Assembly (NCBI GenBank): GCA_016630955.3
Contig: CM049991.1
Coordinates: forward strand, 1,116,001 to 1,180,000
Direction of reading: 5' to 3'
DNA from: Didymella arachidicola
Lineage: Eukaryota > Ascomycota > Dothideomycetes > Pleosporales > Didymellaceae
DNA length: 64,000 nt
The translations under genes and the position numbers were made by a program. The notes below the pieces were generated by a model. That model had not been told where the DNA came from. It saw only the letters and a list, made by a program, of their open reading frames with translations, and made no database searches. This document shows, one piece after another, positions 9,433 through 19,661 of the stretch. Position 1 is the first letter of the stretch. Each line of letters starts with the position of its first letter.

Positions 9433-11628
9433 TCACCCCATGCGATCGTGAATACTACGCTTGATGCGACGCCACCTGGTCTCTGCAGCAGCTGCCGGCA
9501 GCGCCCGAACCTTTTCCACTCCCTTCTGACGAGCGATTTGCTCTTCTGTGAACCAATTGCCGTGGAGACCGTATGGAATGCGAGTTGGCAAATGAATCTT
9601 GCACTCGACTCGTGCCATTGTCTGTGCATCCAGAACCCAGAGCTCGCTCCTTGCATCCTCTCTGCACTCACCGTACTCGTCAAGTTGGCTCTCATCGAAC
9701 ACGTAGAAGACAAGGTAACCATCATCCTCATCGAAAGCTGTGTTCTTGTTGGTTGCCGAGCCACGCCTTGAACGCGGGACGAATGTGGCCTCTTGTCCGA
9801 AATGATTTGGTGGGAACCTGAAGACCTTGATCGGGTCATTCGGATCATTCGATGCCATGATTTGACTCAGATTGCGGTTGTCCACGCAGCCAGTCACTGC
9901 ATCTGGTGGTTCGACTTGAGCCCTAGCCAGCAGAGCTTGAACATTGAACCTAACAAGAACATCGATTTTGCTGGCCTTGCCCAATGCTGCACCAAATGAC
10001 TCGTTGGATGTACTACATGCGTAAATGTAGCGTGCAGACTCCATCGCAGTCAAGGGTGACACTGTGGGGAACTCTACAGGGATCGCTGCAAGAGCAAACT
10101 GATGTGTGATGACATTCTCTGATCCAGATTCAAGGGAGAAGCGGTAGTAGTATAGTCGGCACTGCTCTTGATCGTCATCAGAGATCGGCACGTTCGATGA
10201 TGCGCCGAAAGGATTGGGCACGTCCATCTTGGGAGAGAGCAGCGGTGCTGTCTCGTCGATTTTTTCAGGATCGCGCTCGTCGTCGTACTTGGCAAAGAAG
10301 GACATTGGCTTTTCGCTAACGACATCCTTGTGATTTGGATGCGGTGGTGGTGTAATGTTCCCCGCACTGAATACCACCGACGCCGATGTCAGACGACATG
10401 CCAAGAGACTGACTGCAGCTACCTTGCCATCGGCATCGTACTCGTCCCAGGTATTGGCCGTGTGGAAGATGCAACATCCATCTGTTTCGAACCACCGAAC
10501 AGCCTCCGGATGATGACGGGGAAAGACACCGTATCTGGAGGGTTTCCAAGGCTCGTACGCGACTACAGGCGAGTTCTTTGCCAGGTTCAGAGGCGACAGG
10601 CTGAGCGGAAGATCGAGAATGACGGTGCTATGCTTGGAGACGCCAAAGTCATGCATGAGCTTTCCCCCGGTACAGTTGGGAACGGTAGCGTTGATGATAC
10701 GACGTGCATCATCTGTAGAGTGATAGTCTGTAGTGTTCGAGTCCGATGCCGGGATAACGGAGTATTGCACGTAGGGCGGGGCGAAGCTGCAATGGAAGAT
10801 CACAAGCTCGCCAGTTGCGTTGTCGATCTTAGGATGTCCAGTACTCCATTCGCGCATCCAGCTCAACGGACCTGTCCCTCCAAGCGTCGACTCATTGGTC
10901 TTGTCCTGCTTCTGAGGTTCGCCTTCTACACTGTTGCCATCGAACCAACCGACAGTCTCCAGCTCGGGTAAAGTGAGACGCATTGGCGGCCCACTCTCAC
11001 ATGTAGCCAAAGCTCGCCCGTCGTGGTAGAGAACACTGGTATTCGCGACACTGATGCGCTTGATGGTGAAGCCTGAGCCAGGCATGTGTGAGAGAATGAC
11101 GATGAGAACGGTGCGAATGATCCTCCAGAGTATCCAGAAAAGACTTGAGGCAGGATTGGTCAAAGTTGCGATACTGGGCAGAATAGGCGTCTTCAATCCG
11201 GTGCTCTCGACCTGGGAGAGAAAGACATCCGTGAGGATGAATTGATTGACGAATTGCGCATCAATCTGGCTTGCATCGTAGGGCGAGCGGCTGAACCAGA
11301 CTCCTGAGAGCATTCCATCGCCATCAAACCAATGCGCCTCACGTCCCAGGTCGGCATTGGCCATGGGGTTGCCGCCATTTCGAACGTACATGCCGCCATT
11401 CAGTTCTTGGGGGAGATTCCCAGTCCACGTAACAAGCGTAGGTGTCCATGTTTTGGTCACTGGGGCAAAATTTCCAGCAAGATATGGGTGTTTGGTCGAT
11501 TCATTCTTGGTACGTCCATCGTGGGACATCCTGAGTGAACGGGTGTTGTTCGCACTAAACGGCGTGCTTTCGAGGTACTCAAGGTGGTACCGCCATTGGA
11601 TATCAGTCTGGCAGGACGCGTGTGGCAC
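9433..11628 (-). CDS. carX: Carotenoid cleavage oxygenase (retinal-forming)
   Basis: Non-haem iron dioxygenase that cleaves beta-carotene symmetrically to two retinal molecules (CarX/RPE65 family). The full open frame encodes 731 aa; the downstream ATG at 11529 would give 698 aa, nearer the fungal CarX length, and may be the true start. No intron is needed. The four iron-ligand histidines are present in order: STGHPK, MHDFGVS, CIFHTANTWDE and the C-terminal LHGNWF. The substrate-tunnel region includes a hydrophobic patch at roughly residues 160-180 (SSLFWILWRIIRTVLIVIL), probably a membrane-docking helix. It is divergent to carRA across a short shared promoter and next to the opsin, so retinal supply to the opsin is the obvious role. 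Confidence 0.92.
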   Translation of the reverse strand: MPHASCQTDIQWRYHLEYLESTPFSANNTRSLRMSHDGRTKNESTKHPYLAGNFAPVTKTWTPTLVTWTGNLPQELNGGMYVRNGGNPMANADLGREAHWFDGDGMLSGVWFSRSPYDASQIDAQFVNQFILTDVFLSQVESTGLKTPILPSIATLTNPASSLFWILWRIIRTVLIVILSHMPGSGFTIKRISVANTSVLYHDGRALATCESGPPMRLTLPELETVGWFDGNSVEGEPQKQDKTNESTLGGTGPLSWMREWSTGHPKIDNATGELVIFHCSFAPPYVQYSVIPASDSNTTDYHSTDDARRIINATVPNCTGGKLMHDFGVSKHSTVILDLPLSLSPLNLAKNSPVVAYEPWKPSRYGVFPRHHPEAVRWFETDGCCIFHTANTWDEYDADGKVAAVSLLACRLTSASVVFSAGNITPPPHPNHKDVVSEKPMSFFAKYDDERDPEKIDETAPLLSPKMDVPNPFGASSNVPISDDDQEQCRLYYYRFSLESGSENVITHQFALAAIPVEFPTVSPLTAMESARYIYACSTSNESFGAALGKASKIDVLVRFNVQALLARAQVEPPDAVTGCVDNRNLSQIMASNDPNDPIKVFRFPPNHFGQEATFVPRSRRGSATNKNTAFDEDDGYLVFYVFDESQLDEYGECREDARSELWVLDAQTMARVECKIHLPTRIPYGLHGNWFTEEQIARQKGVEKVRALPAAAAETRWRRIKRSIHDRMG

Positions 11629-12065
11629 ATGTCAGTGGTCTGAGGTTTCACATGTCTGGCTGGCATGGTGACCGCACGATTGCCCGGCACCAGTGATGTA
11701 ATCACTCTGCAAGATTATTGGCCACTTGCACTGCTTCAACGTTGGCGCCCGCACCTGCCGCGGTTTTGGAGATCCAAAGTCGATGATGTCAATTCTAGCT
11801 CTGTTCGGCTAGCAAAAAGCTTAATCACAGCACATACCTTGCTGCGCAACGTGCTTCTATGGGTTTTCCTCAATTCAATGTCTCGCGGCAATCGGCGGCG
11901 ACGGGATGCGATCAAGATGGTTGGGTTCATCTGGTGCCTGACGACTTCTCGGACTCCCACGGCGTTTGCTAGTCCCTTCCCTGCGTCGTGGTTCTTGAAT
12001 TGACGTGAAACTGCACGTTTTCCGTTCCACGTTCGGGTCGACAGTCGCGCTGATCTGCAGCGACC
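11629..12065. promoter_or_regulatory. Divergent carX/carRA promoter region
   Basis: This 437-bp gap separates two divergent genes of the same pathway, so common control is likely. Within it, GATGCGATC at 11905-11913 matches the GATNCGATN form of Neurospora light-response elements, about 155 nt upstream of the carRA ATG. No coding sequence is seen in the gap. Confidence 0.5.
11905..11913 (+). promoter_or_regulatory. Candidate white-collar light-response element
   Basis: GATGCGATC fits the paired GATN core used by white-collar complexes at carotenoid genes. Its location between carX and carRA supports the idea, but a 9-nt match can be chance. Confidence 0.35.
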
Positions 12066-13957
12066 ATGGGGACCGACTACGCGCTCGTGTACGTGAATGC
12101 ACCCCGCCCCGGATTTCCAGACCTTGAACTCAGTGCTGATACGCAGGGACCAGGCATGTGAAGTACACCATTCCACCAGCTGTGCTGCTCACCCTTCTGT
12201 ACCGCCCGCTCTGGTCAAAACTCGACACGTACCGTGTTGGCTTCTTGGTGTTTGTATGAGTGCCTACCTACCGTAAGCACAGATCTGTACTGACAGCGCA
12301 GATCGCCGTTACCGCGACAATCCCATGGGACTCATACCTTATTCGCACTGGGATATGGAGCTATCCGAGCCATGTTATCCTCGGTCCTACGCTCTTCGAT
12401 ATCCCTCTTGAGGAGGTCTTCTTCTTCGTGATTCAGACATACAACACCTCGTTGCTGTACTTGCTGCTCAGCAAGCCCACCTACCAACCGACCTATCTGC
12501 GCGCCGCGACGCCGTCCTCTCCAGCGCCTTGGAAACACCAAAAGTGGGGAGTACAGGTGGTCATATCTGCGGTCATTGCATATGGCTGGTACTGTGTCCT
12601 GGCCAACGTGACAGGCACATATACAGGCTTGATCCTCGTCTGGGCAGGCCCAGTGCTGTTGATGCTTTGGTCGCTTGCATACCAGTTCATTCTGGGCCTT
12701 CCACTGTCCAACACTGCGCTACCTATCTGGCTACCCACCTTGTATCTTTGGGTCGTGGACACTTTGGCTTTGCGCCGGGGAACATGGGTGATCAACGAAG
12801 GCACAAAGCATGGCATTCATCTCTGGGAAGGGTTGGAGATTGAGGAGGCCATCTTCTTCCTTGTCACGAACACGTTGATTGTGTTTGGTCTTGTCGCATT
12901 TGATAATGCGCTTGCGATTCTGCATACCTTCCCCTCACTGTTCCCAGATCCAGCACCTCAGCTACCATCTCCGATTGTTCTCATGCAGGCATTGTTCGCA
13001 TCCCCAAAGAGGTATGACGAAGCCCGTTTGGAGGGACTGAGAGAAGCTGTAAATCGCCTGAAGCGCAAGAGCAGGAGCTTCTACCTTGCGTCCTCAACGT
13101 TCCAAGGTCTCCTCCGCACCGACCTGTTGCTACTGTACTCTTTTTGTCGTGTCGCAGATGACTTGGTGGATGATGCTACAACTGCTACCGAGGCCAAGGA
13201 GTGGATTGCGCGCTTGAACAAGTTCTTGGATCTTGCGTACAGTGGCCCCAGATCTAGACCTGCGCTCATCAAGCTAGTACACGAGCAGTTCCCAGCCAAT
13301 ACACGCTCAGCCCTAGTACAGCTACCTACCGAGAAACTGTCGCGCCAGCCGCTGCAGGACCTTCTCCTGGGATTCGACATGGATCTAGCTTTCGACAAGA
13401 CCTCTTCACCGATCAAGAACGAGGACGACCTCAGATTGTACGCCGAGCGAGTCGCCGGTACAGTAGCTCAGATGTGCATCGAGCTTATCTTCCGTACATA
13501 CCACAGCAGCCTGAGCAAAGCAGAACAGCGCAAGGTAGAGAACGCCGGCAACCTGATGGGCGTGGCGTTGCAATACGTCAACATCGCGCGAGACATTGCA
13601 GTAGATGCCAAGATCAGCCGTGTCTACCTTCCAACGACCTGGCTAGCAGAATCCGGCCTGAGCCAGGAGCTGGTGTTGAAAGAACCCTCGGGACCGCGCG
13701 TGGAGAGTATACGCAACCGCCTCCTCGACAGTGCGTTTAAGCTCTACAACGAGTCCAAGCACTCGATCGAGCGGTTACCATGTGAGGCTGCAGGGCCCAT
13801 AAGAGTAGCTGTTGAGAGCTACATGGAGATTGGGAGAACACTACGGAAGGAAGGATATGTGGTCAAGGCCGGCCGCGCAACCGTGCCGAAGTGGAGGAGG
13901 CTCCTTGTAGCCTGGCAGACACTCAACCAGACGAGCCAAGCGCGGTGCGGACCGTAG
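12066..13957 (+). CDS. carRA: Bifunctional lycopene cyclase / phytoene synthase
   Basis: Fungal fusion enzyme (CarRA, AL-2). The C-terminal part condenses two geranylgeranyl diphosphates to phytoene; the N-terminal membrane part cyclises lycopene to beta-carotene. Exons 12066-12088, 12154-12253 and 12302-13957, with introns of 65 and 48 nt; 592 aa, the normal length. The start MGTDYALVHVKYTIPP is rebuilt across intron 1 and matches the family start. The cyclase half has two repeats, with TIPWDSYLIR and IPLEEVFFF in the first and IEEAIFFLVTN in the second. The synthase half carries the Asp-rich motif ADDLVDD and the second motif NIARDIAVDAKISRVYLP. It is divergent to carX. Confidence 0.95.
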
Positions 13958-14235
13958 TTGTCGACTTTGCGTATACCCATAAGCCTAATTAATAGACTGT
14001 TGCGATTGACTTGGGGAGTGAGTTGTTGAGATTGTGTGAGCTGTGGGAGGTACTGAGCTGAACCTGCCTAATCGGGCAACTATGCAAAAGCGTGGATCGC
14101 GGAGGGGTTTCACGCCGGTTCCCGTCGTCCACGGCGCAGAGGCACTCCCATTCGCTACCCTCCATCTTCCAATGCAGCAGCAACCACCACACCTCCACTT
14201 CACCCAAAACTTCTGCTGCATGCATTCGCGGCGGC

Positions 14236-15397
14236 ATGGAGTCCAGCCGCCTCCTAGACCCCGTGGACGCGTTCTACGAACCCCCATCTTCAAGCAGGAG
14301 ACGCCGCGAAGTCCGCAGCTCCAGCAAGCGACCCAAGAGCCACTACAAGAAACTGCTCTGGTTCAAGCAACCGTGTTCGTTTACCTCCCAGATCAACCCT
14401 GCGTGTAGCCGTCCGTTGACTGACCGCGCCAGTCCCTGACAACTACACGGACGAGAAGACGTTTCTGGATCATCTGCAGCGCAATCCAAGGCTGCAGCCG
14501 TACGAGTTCTGGTCGCTCATGGGCGACACGACGATCATCGTGCAGCATCTTGCGTCGGTTGCGGTGTTCTGCTGCTGCTTTGTTGGTATCATCACGGGGA
14601 ACGTGTCGCCGTTGGCGGTGGTGGGGTGGGCGACCATGTGCACGGTGCTGGCGTGGGTGCTGTGGGATTACTGGCAGGGACAGACGCTGGATGGAAATGA
14701 GGAGACGGGTGGTAAAAGTGCGCATGTAGATGAGGCGGGTGACGACTCTGCTCCCGCTCCGACTTCGAGGTATCAGCAGCGGGTTTCGACTGTCAAGTCT
14801 GCTGTGCTGATCTACTCTGCGTTGCTGGGGCTCAGTCCTATCCTCAAGTCGTTGACCAAATCGACGACGAGCGACTCGATTTGGGCGATTAGCACGTGGC
14901 TGCTTATGATGAACGTGGCGTTTTTCGACTACAGCAGTGGGCCGGGAGTTCAGTAAGAGATCGAAGACGTTTATTCGCTATGCACGCTAACGATGCTCAG
15001 GCTTCCTGCGTCTATTTCAACAAATTCCGCTATGATGGCATCTACAGTGCTGGCTTCACGCCTCCCGTCTACTACGCACGTCTTCTCTCTGACGCTCTTC
15101 TCCATCGAAGTCTTTGGTCTATCCCCCATCTTCCGTCGCGAGCTAAGGGCTCGCTCATGGCGGGGTCATCTCGCTCTCACGATGGTCCTGGTCACGGCTG
15201 CGTGGGGCGGCGTGTTCGTGACGCTGACCGGAGGCGGGAAAGGGGCCTTTATCGCCGGGGTGGTGCTGGGCAGCATTCTGACGTTTCTTGTGATGGGCAT
15301 CTGCAGCTGGTGGCTGATCGGGCTGCAAAAGTACAAGAACGAGATTCACGGTCCGTGGGATCCAGCGAGACCCATTATCCGGCGGCGCTGGGATTGA
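14236..15397 (+). CDS. GPI2: GPI-anchor biosynthesis subunit Gpi2/PIG-C
   Basis: Subunit of the ER enzyme that transfers GlcNAc to phosphatidylinositol, the first step of GPI-anchor synthesis. Exons 14236-14374, 14433-14952 and 15001-15397; 351 aa. The family signature runs KKLLWFKQP, DNYTDEKTFLDHLQRNP, then FWSLMGDT. The C-terminal block SAMMASTVLASRLPSTTH with VFSLTLFSIEVFGLSP is highly characteristic. Several hydrophobic helices follow. The first intron uses the weak donor GTTCGT, the only one I found that keeps frame. The last 23 nt overlap the 3' end of the convergent F-box-like gene. Confidence 0.9.
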
Positions 15398-16313
15398 AGC
15401 CTTTTGTCGTTGGCTCGCCGACGTCCGAGTCGCGGTTCTCGTAGCCGAAGAGTGTGCAGGAGCCGTTCTCAGGCCATGGGTCGGTGTGGGTTCTCCTCAT
15501 CGAAGGACCGTGCCAGTAGGGGTCGATGTTCTTGAGCAGATAGGATATCGACACAACTTCGAGCTCCAGCTTGCCGTCCTGGCGGACCCACCTCACGACC
15601 TTGGATTGGTCCGCAGCTTGCACCGCAGACCACATGCGATGGACCAGATCGTCAACACCGACGTCGTCGCCTCCCACAAAATGCACCGGGGAGAAAGGTG
15701 CTCGCTTTGCCATGGCAGCGCCCTTGCTCGATCCAGAGACGACGATTCGCTCGAGGCCCTCGATCTGGGCTAGCATGTTCCTCAGCTGGTTCCACAGGTC
15801 CACTCTCTTCATGGCGATTCTGGGCCACGACTCGAAATTCAAGCGGACGCACTTCAGTCCAGGTGCATCTGCGTGCAGGGAGCCAAGCGCCTTGTCCCAC
15901 GGGCCGTTGCCCCACGACAAGTACTGCAGCCACTCGCGGGCTAGTCCGGGGTGGTTGGCGTCAAGGTGCCGAGCATCGATCTCGACGTCTCGGATACAAG
16001 CGCTGTCAAGCGGGCTGAGGGATTTGAAGAAAGCACTCATACGATCAACAGTGCTGAACCGGAAGGTATTCTGTGTGAAAAGAGTGCGGCGATCAATCTC
16101 ATGGTAGACTCTGCGGCAGGTCTGCAACAGATTCACTCCTATCCCACGAGGGCCATGGCGTTTGGAGGGTCCGTAGCTCGAGCCTGGCTCCACGATGGCG
16201 CCATGGGCAACGAAGCACAGGGTGAAGATGAGTTGTTTGATTTCCGGTGGTAGCTGGACCAATCGTGACTGTTGTTGGAGATTTGCCGGCCACGCAATGA
16301 GTGAAGACGACAT
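15375..16313 (-). CDS. Hypothetical F-box-like / DUF7730-type protein
   Basis: Single-exon 312-aa protein. The N-terminal segment LPPEIKQLIFTLCFVAHG, followed by a conserved NLLQTCRRVYHEIDRRTLF stretch, is the pattern of the large ascomycete family of F-box-like proteins in which a short helix pair precedes a poorly conserved region. No leucine-rich repeats, WD repeats or catalytic motif are visible. A substrate-receptor role in ubiquitination is possible but not shown. Its 3' end overlaps the coding sequence of GPI2 by 23 nt tail-to-tail. Confidence 0.7.
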   Translation of the reverse strand: MSSSLIAWPANLQQQSRLVQLPPEIKQLIFTLCFVAHGAIVEPGSSYGPSKRHGPRGIGVNLLQTCRRVYHEIDRRTLFTQNTFRFSTVDRMSAFFKSLSPLDSACIRDVEIDARHLDANHPGLAREWLQYLSWGNGPWDKALGSLHADAPGLKCVRLNFESWPRIAMKRVDLWNQLRNMLAQIEGLERIVVSGSSKGAAMAKRAPFSPVHFVGGDDVGVDDLVHRMWSAVQAADQSKVVRWVRQDGKLELEVVSISYLLKNIDPYWHGPSMRRTHTDPWPENGSCTLFGYENRDSDVGEPTTKGFNPSAAG

Positions 16314-17082
16314 GTTGTTAGATTATGACAAGAGAGCAGAACCAATGCAAAATCTCATCCGGCAGCGTCTTTATCTATGTTGCTACCTTTGACTCGGGCA
16401 GGGACACCGCTCGATAGCGAGCTTAGCTGCGTCGGCTCGTCTGTTTGGCGAAATGGCGTCGCGGGCATCCAATGTGGATGCAGCGTGAGCGAGCATGAGC
16501 TGGTCAGCTTGGTCAGACGGACATGTTTTTTCGCATCGAGCATTTTCGCTCGCATTCCATCATTTACCCGAGCTTTTTTGCAATTTATTAATTAGCAGTC
16601 ACTTTTGGTGAAAGTTGTAGGCTGTTGGAGGGTTGGGGCGGTGAGTCGCCGTGCTGGACCGGCTGGGGACCCTGGCTGGTTCGCGAATCTTGCCGAGGAA
16701 AAGTGGGATGGGGCTCAACACGCAGGTTATGGGTCGGGGGTTGGCTCGGGGGGTGGCTCGGGGGGTGGCTCGGGGGGAGATGGCGGAAGCGAGGGTCCAG
16801 GCGAGCGCTGCTGTGGTCTGAAGCGCACAGCACAGCACCTCGTCGTGGCCATGACAGTACTGTGTAGACGTCCATGTTCGCGTCCTGTTCGAGTCCCCTT
16901 GGACAAGGTGGGACAGACTCACCGCCCTCGACCCACTCGCGCGCGGTAGAGCCTCACGGGCACAAGCGACTGAGCTGAAGGCGCCGCCCTGGCGGCTCCT
17001 CCGCACTGGGGGCCAAAAGTGGTTCCCAGCCTCAAGACCCAGACAGACAGACAAACAAACAAACACTTTGTCACTCCGCGCC
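16314..17082. other. Intergenic region upstream of annexin
   Basis: About 0.77 kb containing a GC-rich 12-mer repeat (16739-16777) and an ACAGACAGACAAACAAACAAAC stretch in the presumed leader, just upstream of the annexin ATG at 17083. No gene is supported here. Confidence 0.5.
16739..16777 (+). repeat. Tandem 12-mer GGTGGCTCGGGG
   Basis: Three to four head-to-tail copies of a 12-nt unit, the first with TT in place of GT. It lies about 300 nt upstream of the annexin start codon. Confidence 0.8.
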
Positions 17083-19439
17083 ATGTCGCTGCGTCCGGAC
17101 GAGCATTCGCGACGGTCGCGGTCCAAGTCGCCCGGTCGGAGCAGGGAGCGCAGCCGCAGTCGCAGCCACAACGACAGCTACAGCTACAGCCACAGCCACA
17201 GCCACAACGACAGCCATGTGCAGCAGCCGGGTCAGCACTACGCCGCGCAGGAGTATGCGCCTGCGTACGAGCCCAGGCAGCCGATTGTGTATCCAACGTG
17301 AGTCCGCGCTGCTCTGGCACGCACCCGCGACGGCGACGACGGAGACGACGACGACGACTGAGACTGAGACTGAGACTGAGACATGGCGAGCAGCAGCGTC
17401 AACGAGCCCATCACCATGGGCAACTACGCCGATCTGCCCCCCGAGCAGCGCCCGGGCTACCTCCAGCAGGCGCACGCGGCCGCCCAGCAGCAACACCACC
17501 AGCAGCAACACCAGCAGCACCACCAGCCCGTCCAGTACAGCCCGCAGGCGCCCATCCAGTACACGACGACGCCCACCACCGGCCAGCAGTTCGCCTACAC
17601 GACGGCCCCCGCGCGCGACACCACCGCCACAGGCAGCTTCCAGTACGCGCAGGCGCCCGACCGCATCACCTTCAGCGCGAAGCCCGTCGTCGGCGCCGCC
17701 CACCAGCCCGCCGTCCGTCACACCGCCCAGCCCTCGAGTCCCACGTATGCGCCCCTGCCTGCGCACTATGTCGCTGCCGCCGCGCCGCCGCCGAGAACAG
17801 CTACTTCGAACCCGCCGCCCGGCGCCCACCCGCAGTACGCCCCGCCGCGCCCGGAGCACCACCGCGCGGGCTCGAGCTACGACGGCCGCAATGTCGTCGA
17901 GATGGTGCCCGGCGGCGCCAAGAGCAGCGCCCCGCCCTCTCTATCCGTCGGCGGGGGAGCGCCAGGCCTCACGCAGCGCATGGACCGCCTCTCGGTGAGC
18001 GGGAACCGCCCAGACGTGCACAGCATCGTCCCTGGAGGCATGCCCGGCGGCTTCCCAGGCGGCGGGGGAGGTCTGCCGCCGCCGAGCCCGCTGCTCGAAG
18101 CGTACCAGGGCGTGTACCAGTCCATCAGCCCCATGCCCCAGGCCATGATGCTCGACGACGACGACATCGAGCCGCTGGATATGCTGTCCCCGCGCGACTC
18201 GCGCCAGTCTGTCCACGGGAGACACAGAGCCCACTCACGCTCCGGCCGCTCGCCCTCCCGCCCCAAGGACAAGCTCGCCCTCGAAGCCTACAGCGCGTCC
18301 AAGCTCGACCCCTACGCGCCCTACGACGGCCGCGACCGCCACCCCCGCGACCGATCCCGCGACGGGCGCCGCAAAGACAAGGAAGAACGCCGCGCCCGTG
18401 TCTACGACGCCGAACCCGACGCCCTCGCCATCGTCGAAGCCCTATCCTCCAAGACCCCCGACCTCGACGCCCTGATCGACATCCTCCCCGCCCTCTCCCA
18501 CGATCAAATCCTCGAGCTACGCACCGAGTACAAGCGCCACTGCAAACTCCAAGGCCGCGGCATAAACATTGCCAAACACATCAAACTCAAGACCTCTGGC
18601 AACTTTGGCAAAATCGCCTACGTCACCGCCCTCGGCAAGTACGAAGGCGAGGGCTACTGGGCAAACTACTGGTACCAATCCAACTCGGCCCGCAGAGAAC
18701 TCCTCATCGAAGCCCTCATGGGCCGCCAAAACCACGAAATCCGCGCCATATGCGCCGCCTTCAAGGACAAGCGCTACGGCGATAGTCTGACAAAGTGCAT
18801 GGACAAGGAGCTCAAGGCCGACAAGTTCCGCAAGGCGGTCCTGATGGCCCTGAATGCTGAGCGCCAGGAGGAATCGGATGTCTGGCCCACCGAGTACCGC
18901 ACCCGCGACGTGGATACGCTGTACAAAGCGCTCAAGGCGCGGGAGGGAGGTGAGAGCGCCATCCTCAGTGTAGTAGTAATGCGCAGCGATGCGCATTTGA
19001 GAGAGTGTCTGCGCACGTACGAGAAAAAGTACCAGGGTAGTTTTGCGCGGGACTGTCTGCGCAAGAGCAATAATCTCGTGGTACGCACACACTCCCCTCG
19101 CCAACATGACCAACGCTGACAGATCAGGGCGAAGTCATAGCCCACATTCTCAACGGCGTCATAAACCGCCCCGCCCGCGACGCAATGCTCCTGCACCACG
19201 CCCTCACCGACCTCATCGAGCCCTCCTCCAAGGATACCACCTCGACCAAGCACGACCGCCAGCAGCGCTACGAACTCCTCATCAGCCGCGTCGTGCGCCT
19301 GCACTGGGACCGCATGCATTTCGCGCGTGTAAAGGCGGAATATGAGGATAAATACAGGAGGGTGCTGGAAGAGGACGTCGAGGAGGCGACGAGGGGAGAT
19401 TTTAGGGAGTTTTGCTTGGGCCTGTGTCAGGGGCGGTGA
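17083..19439 (+). CDS. Annexin-family protein with long disordered N-terminus (ANXC4-like)
   Basis: Calcium- and phospholipid-binding protein of the annexin superfamily. Exons 17083-17297, 17391-19080 and 19128-19439; 738 aa. The first 440 residues are low complexity: an Arg-Ser tract, a His-Ser run, Gln/His-rich and Pro-rich stretches, and an Arg/Asp-rich linker. The annexin core starts near ALAIVEALSSKTPDLDAL and contains four helical repeats, with WANYWYQSNSARRELLIEAL and DKYRRVLEEDVEEATRGDF. Type II calcium loops (GxGT) are poorly conserved, as in fungal ANXC4. Intron 1 ends at three consecutive NAG triplets, so the splice site could vary by one or two Ser codons. It is strongly GC-rich compared with its neighbours. 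Confidence 0.85.
17298..17390 (+). repeat. Repeat-filled annexin intron 1
   Basis: This 93-nt intron (GTGAGT...GCGAG) contains a GACGAC-type run followed by four TGAGAC hexamers (about 17360-17382). It is the main simple-sequence tract inside an intron in this window. Confidence 0.6.
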
Positions 19440-19515
19440 TGGCAAAATACGCATGAGACGGAATGGTGTGTGTAGTCATGACTGAATTGGGATACATGAC
19501 TTGCTGATATCAAGT

Positions 19516-19517
19516 CT

Positions 19518-19553
<36 letters not shown>
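19516..19553. repeat. Compound (TC)n(AC)n microsatellite
   Basis: An uninterrupted TC run passes directly into an AC run. It sits between the convergent 3' ends of the annexin and the Myb gene, so it lies in untranslated or spacer DNA. Confidence 0.9.
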
Positions 19554-19661
19554 ACATCAACTCTTCTTTACTATCAACCGTTAAAAAGTAATATTACCTC
19601 GCTCGCTTGGCAACATCAACCCCCCCCCTCCCCATAACAACACCAACTCTCCCAGACAATG

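Noticed and set aside
16860..16920. GTTCGAGTCC near 16886 taken as a tRNA B box
   Set aside because: The flanking bases do not form a T stem and no acceptor or anticodon arm is found.
17019..18785. 588-codon open frame in the annexin region, overlapping the true frame
   Set aside because: It is a shifted frame of a very GC-rich gene; its translation is Arg/Pro/Ala-rich without family features, whereas the other frame gives an annexin core.
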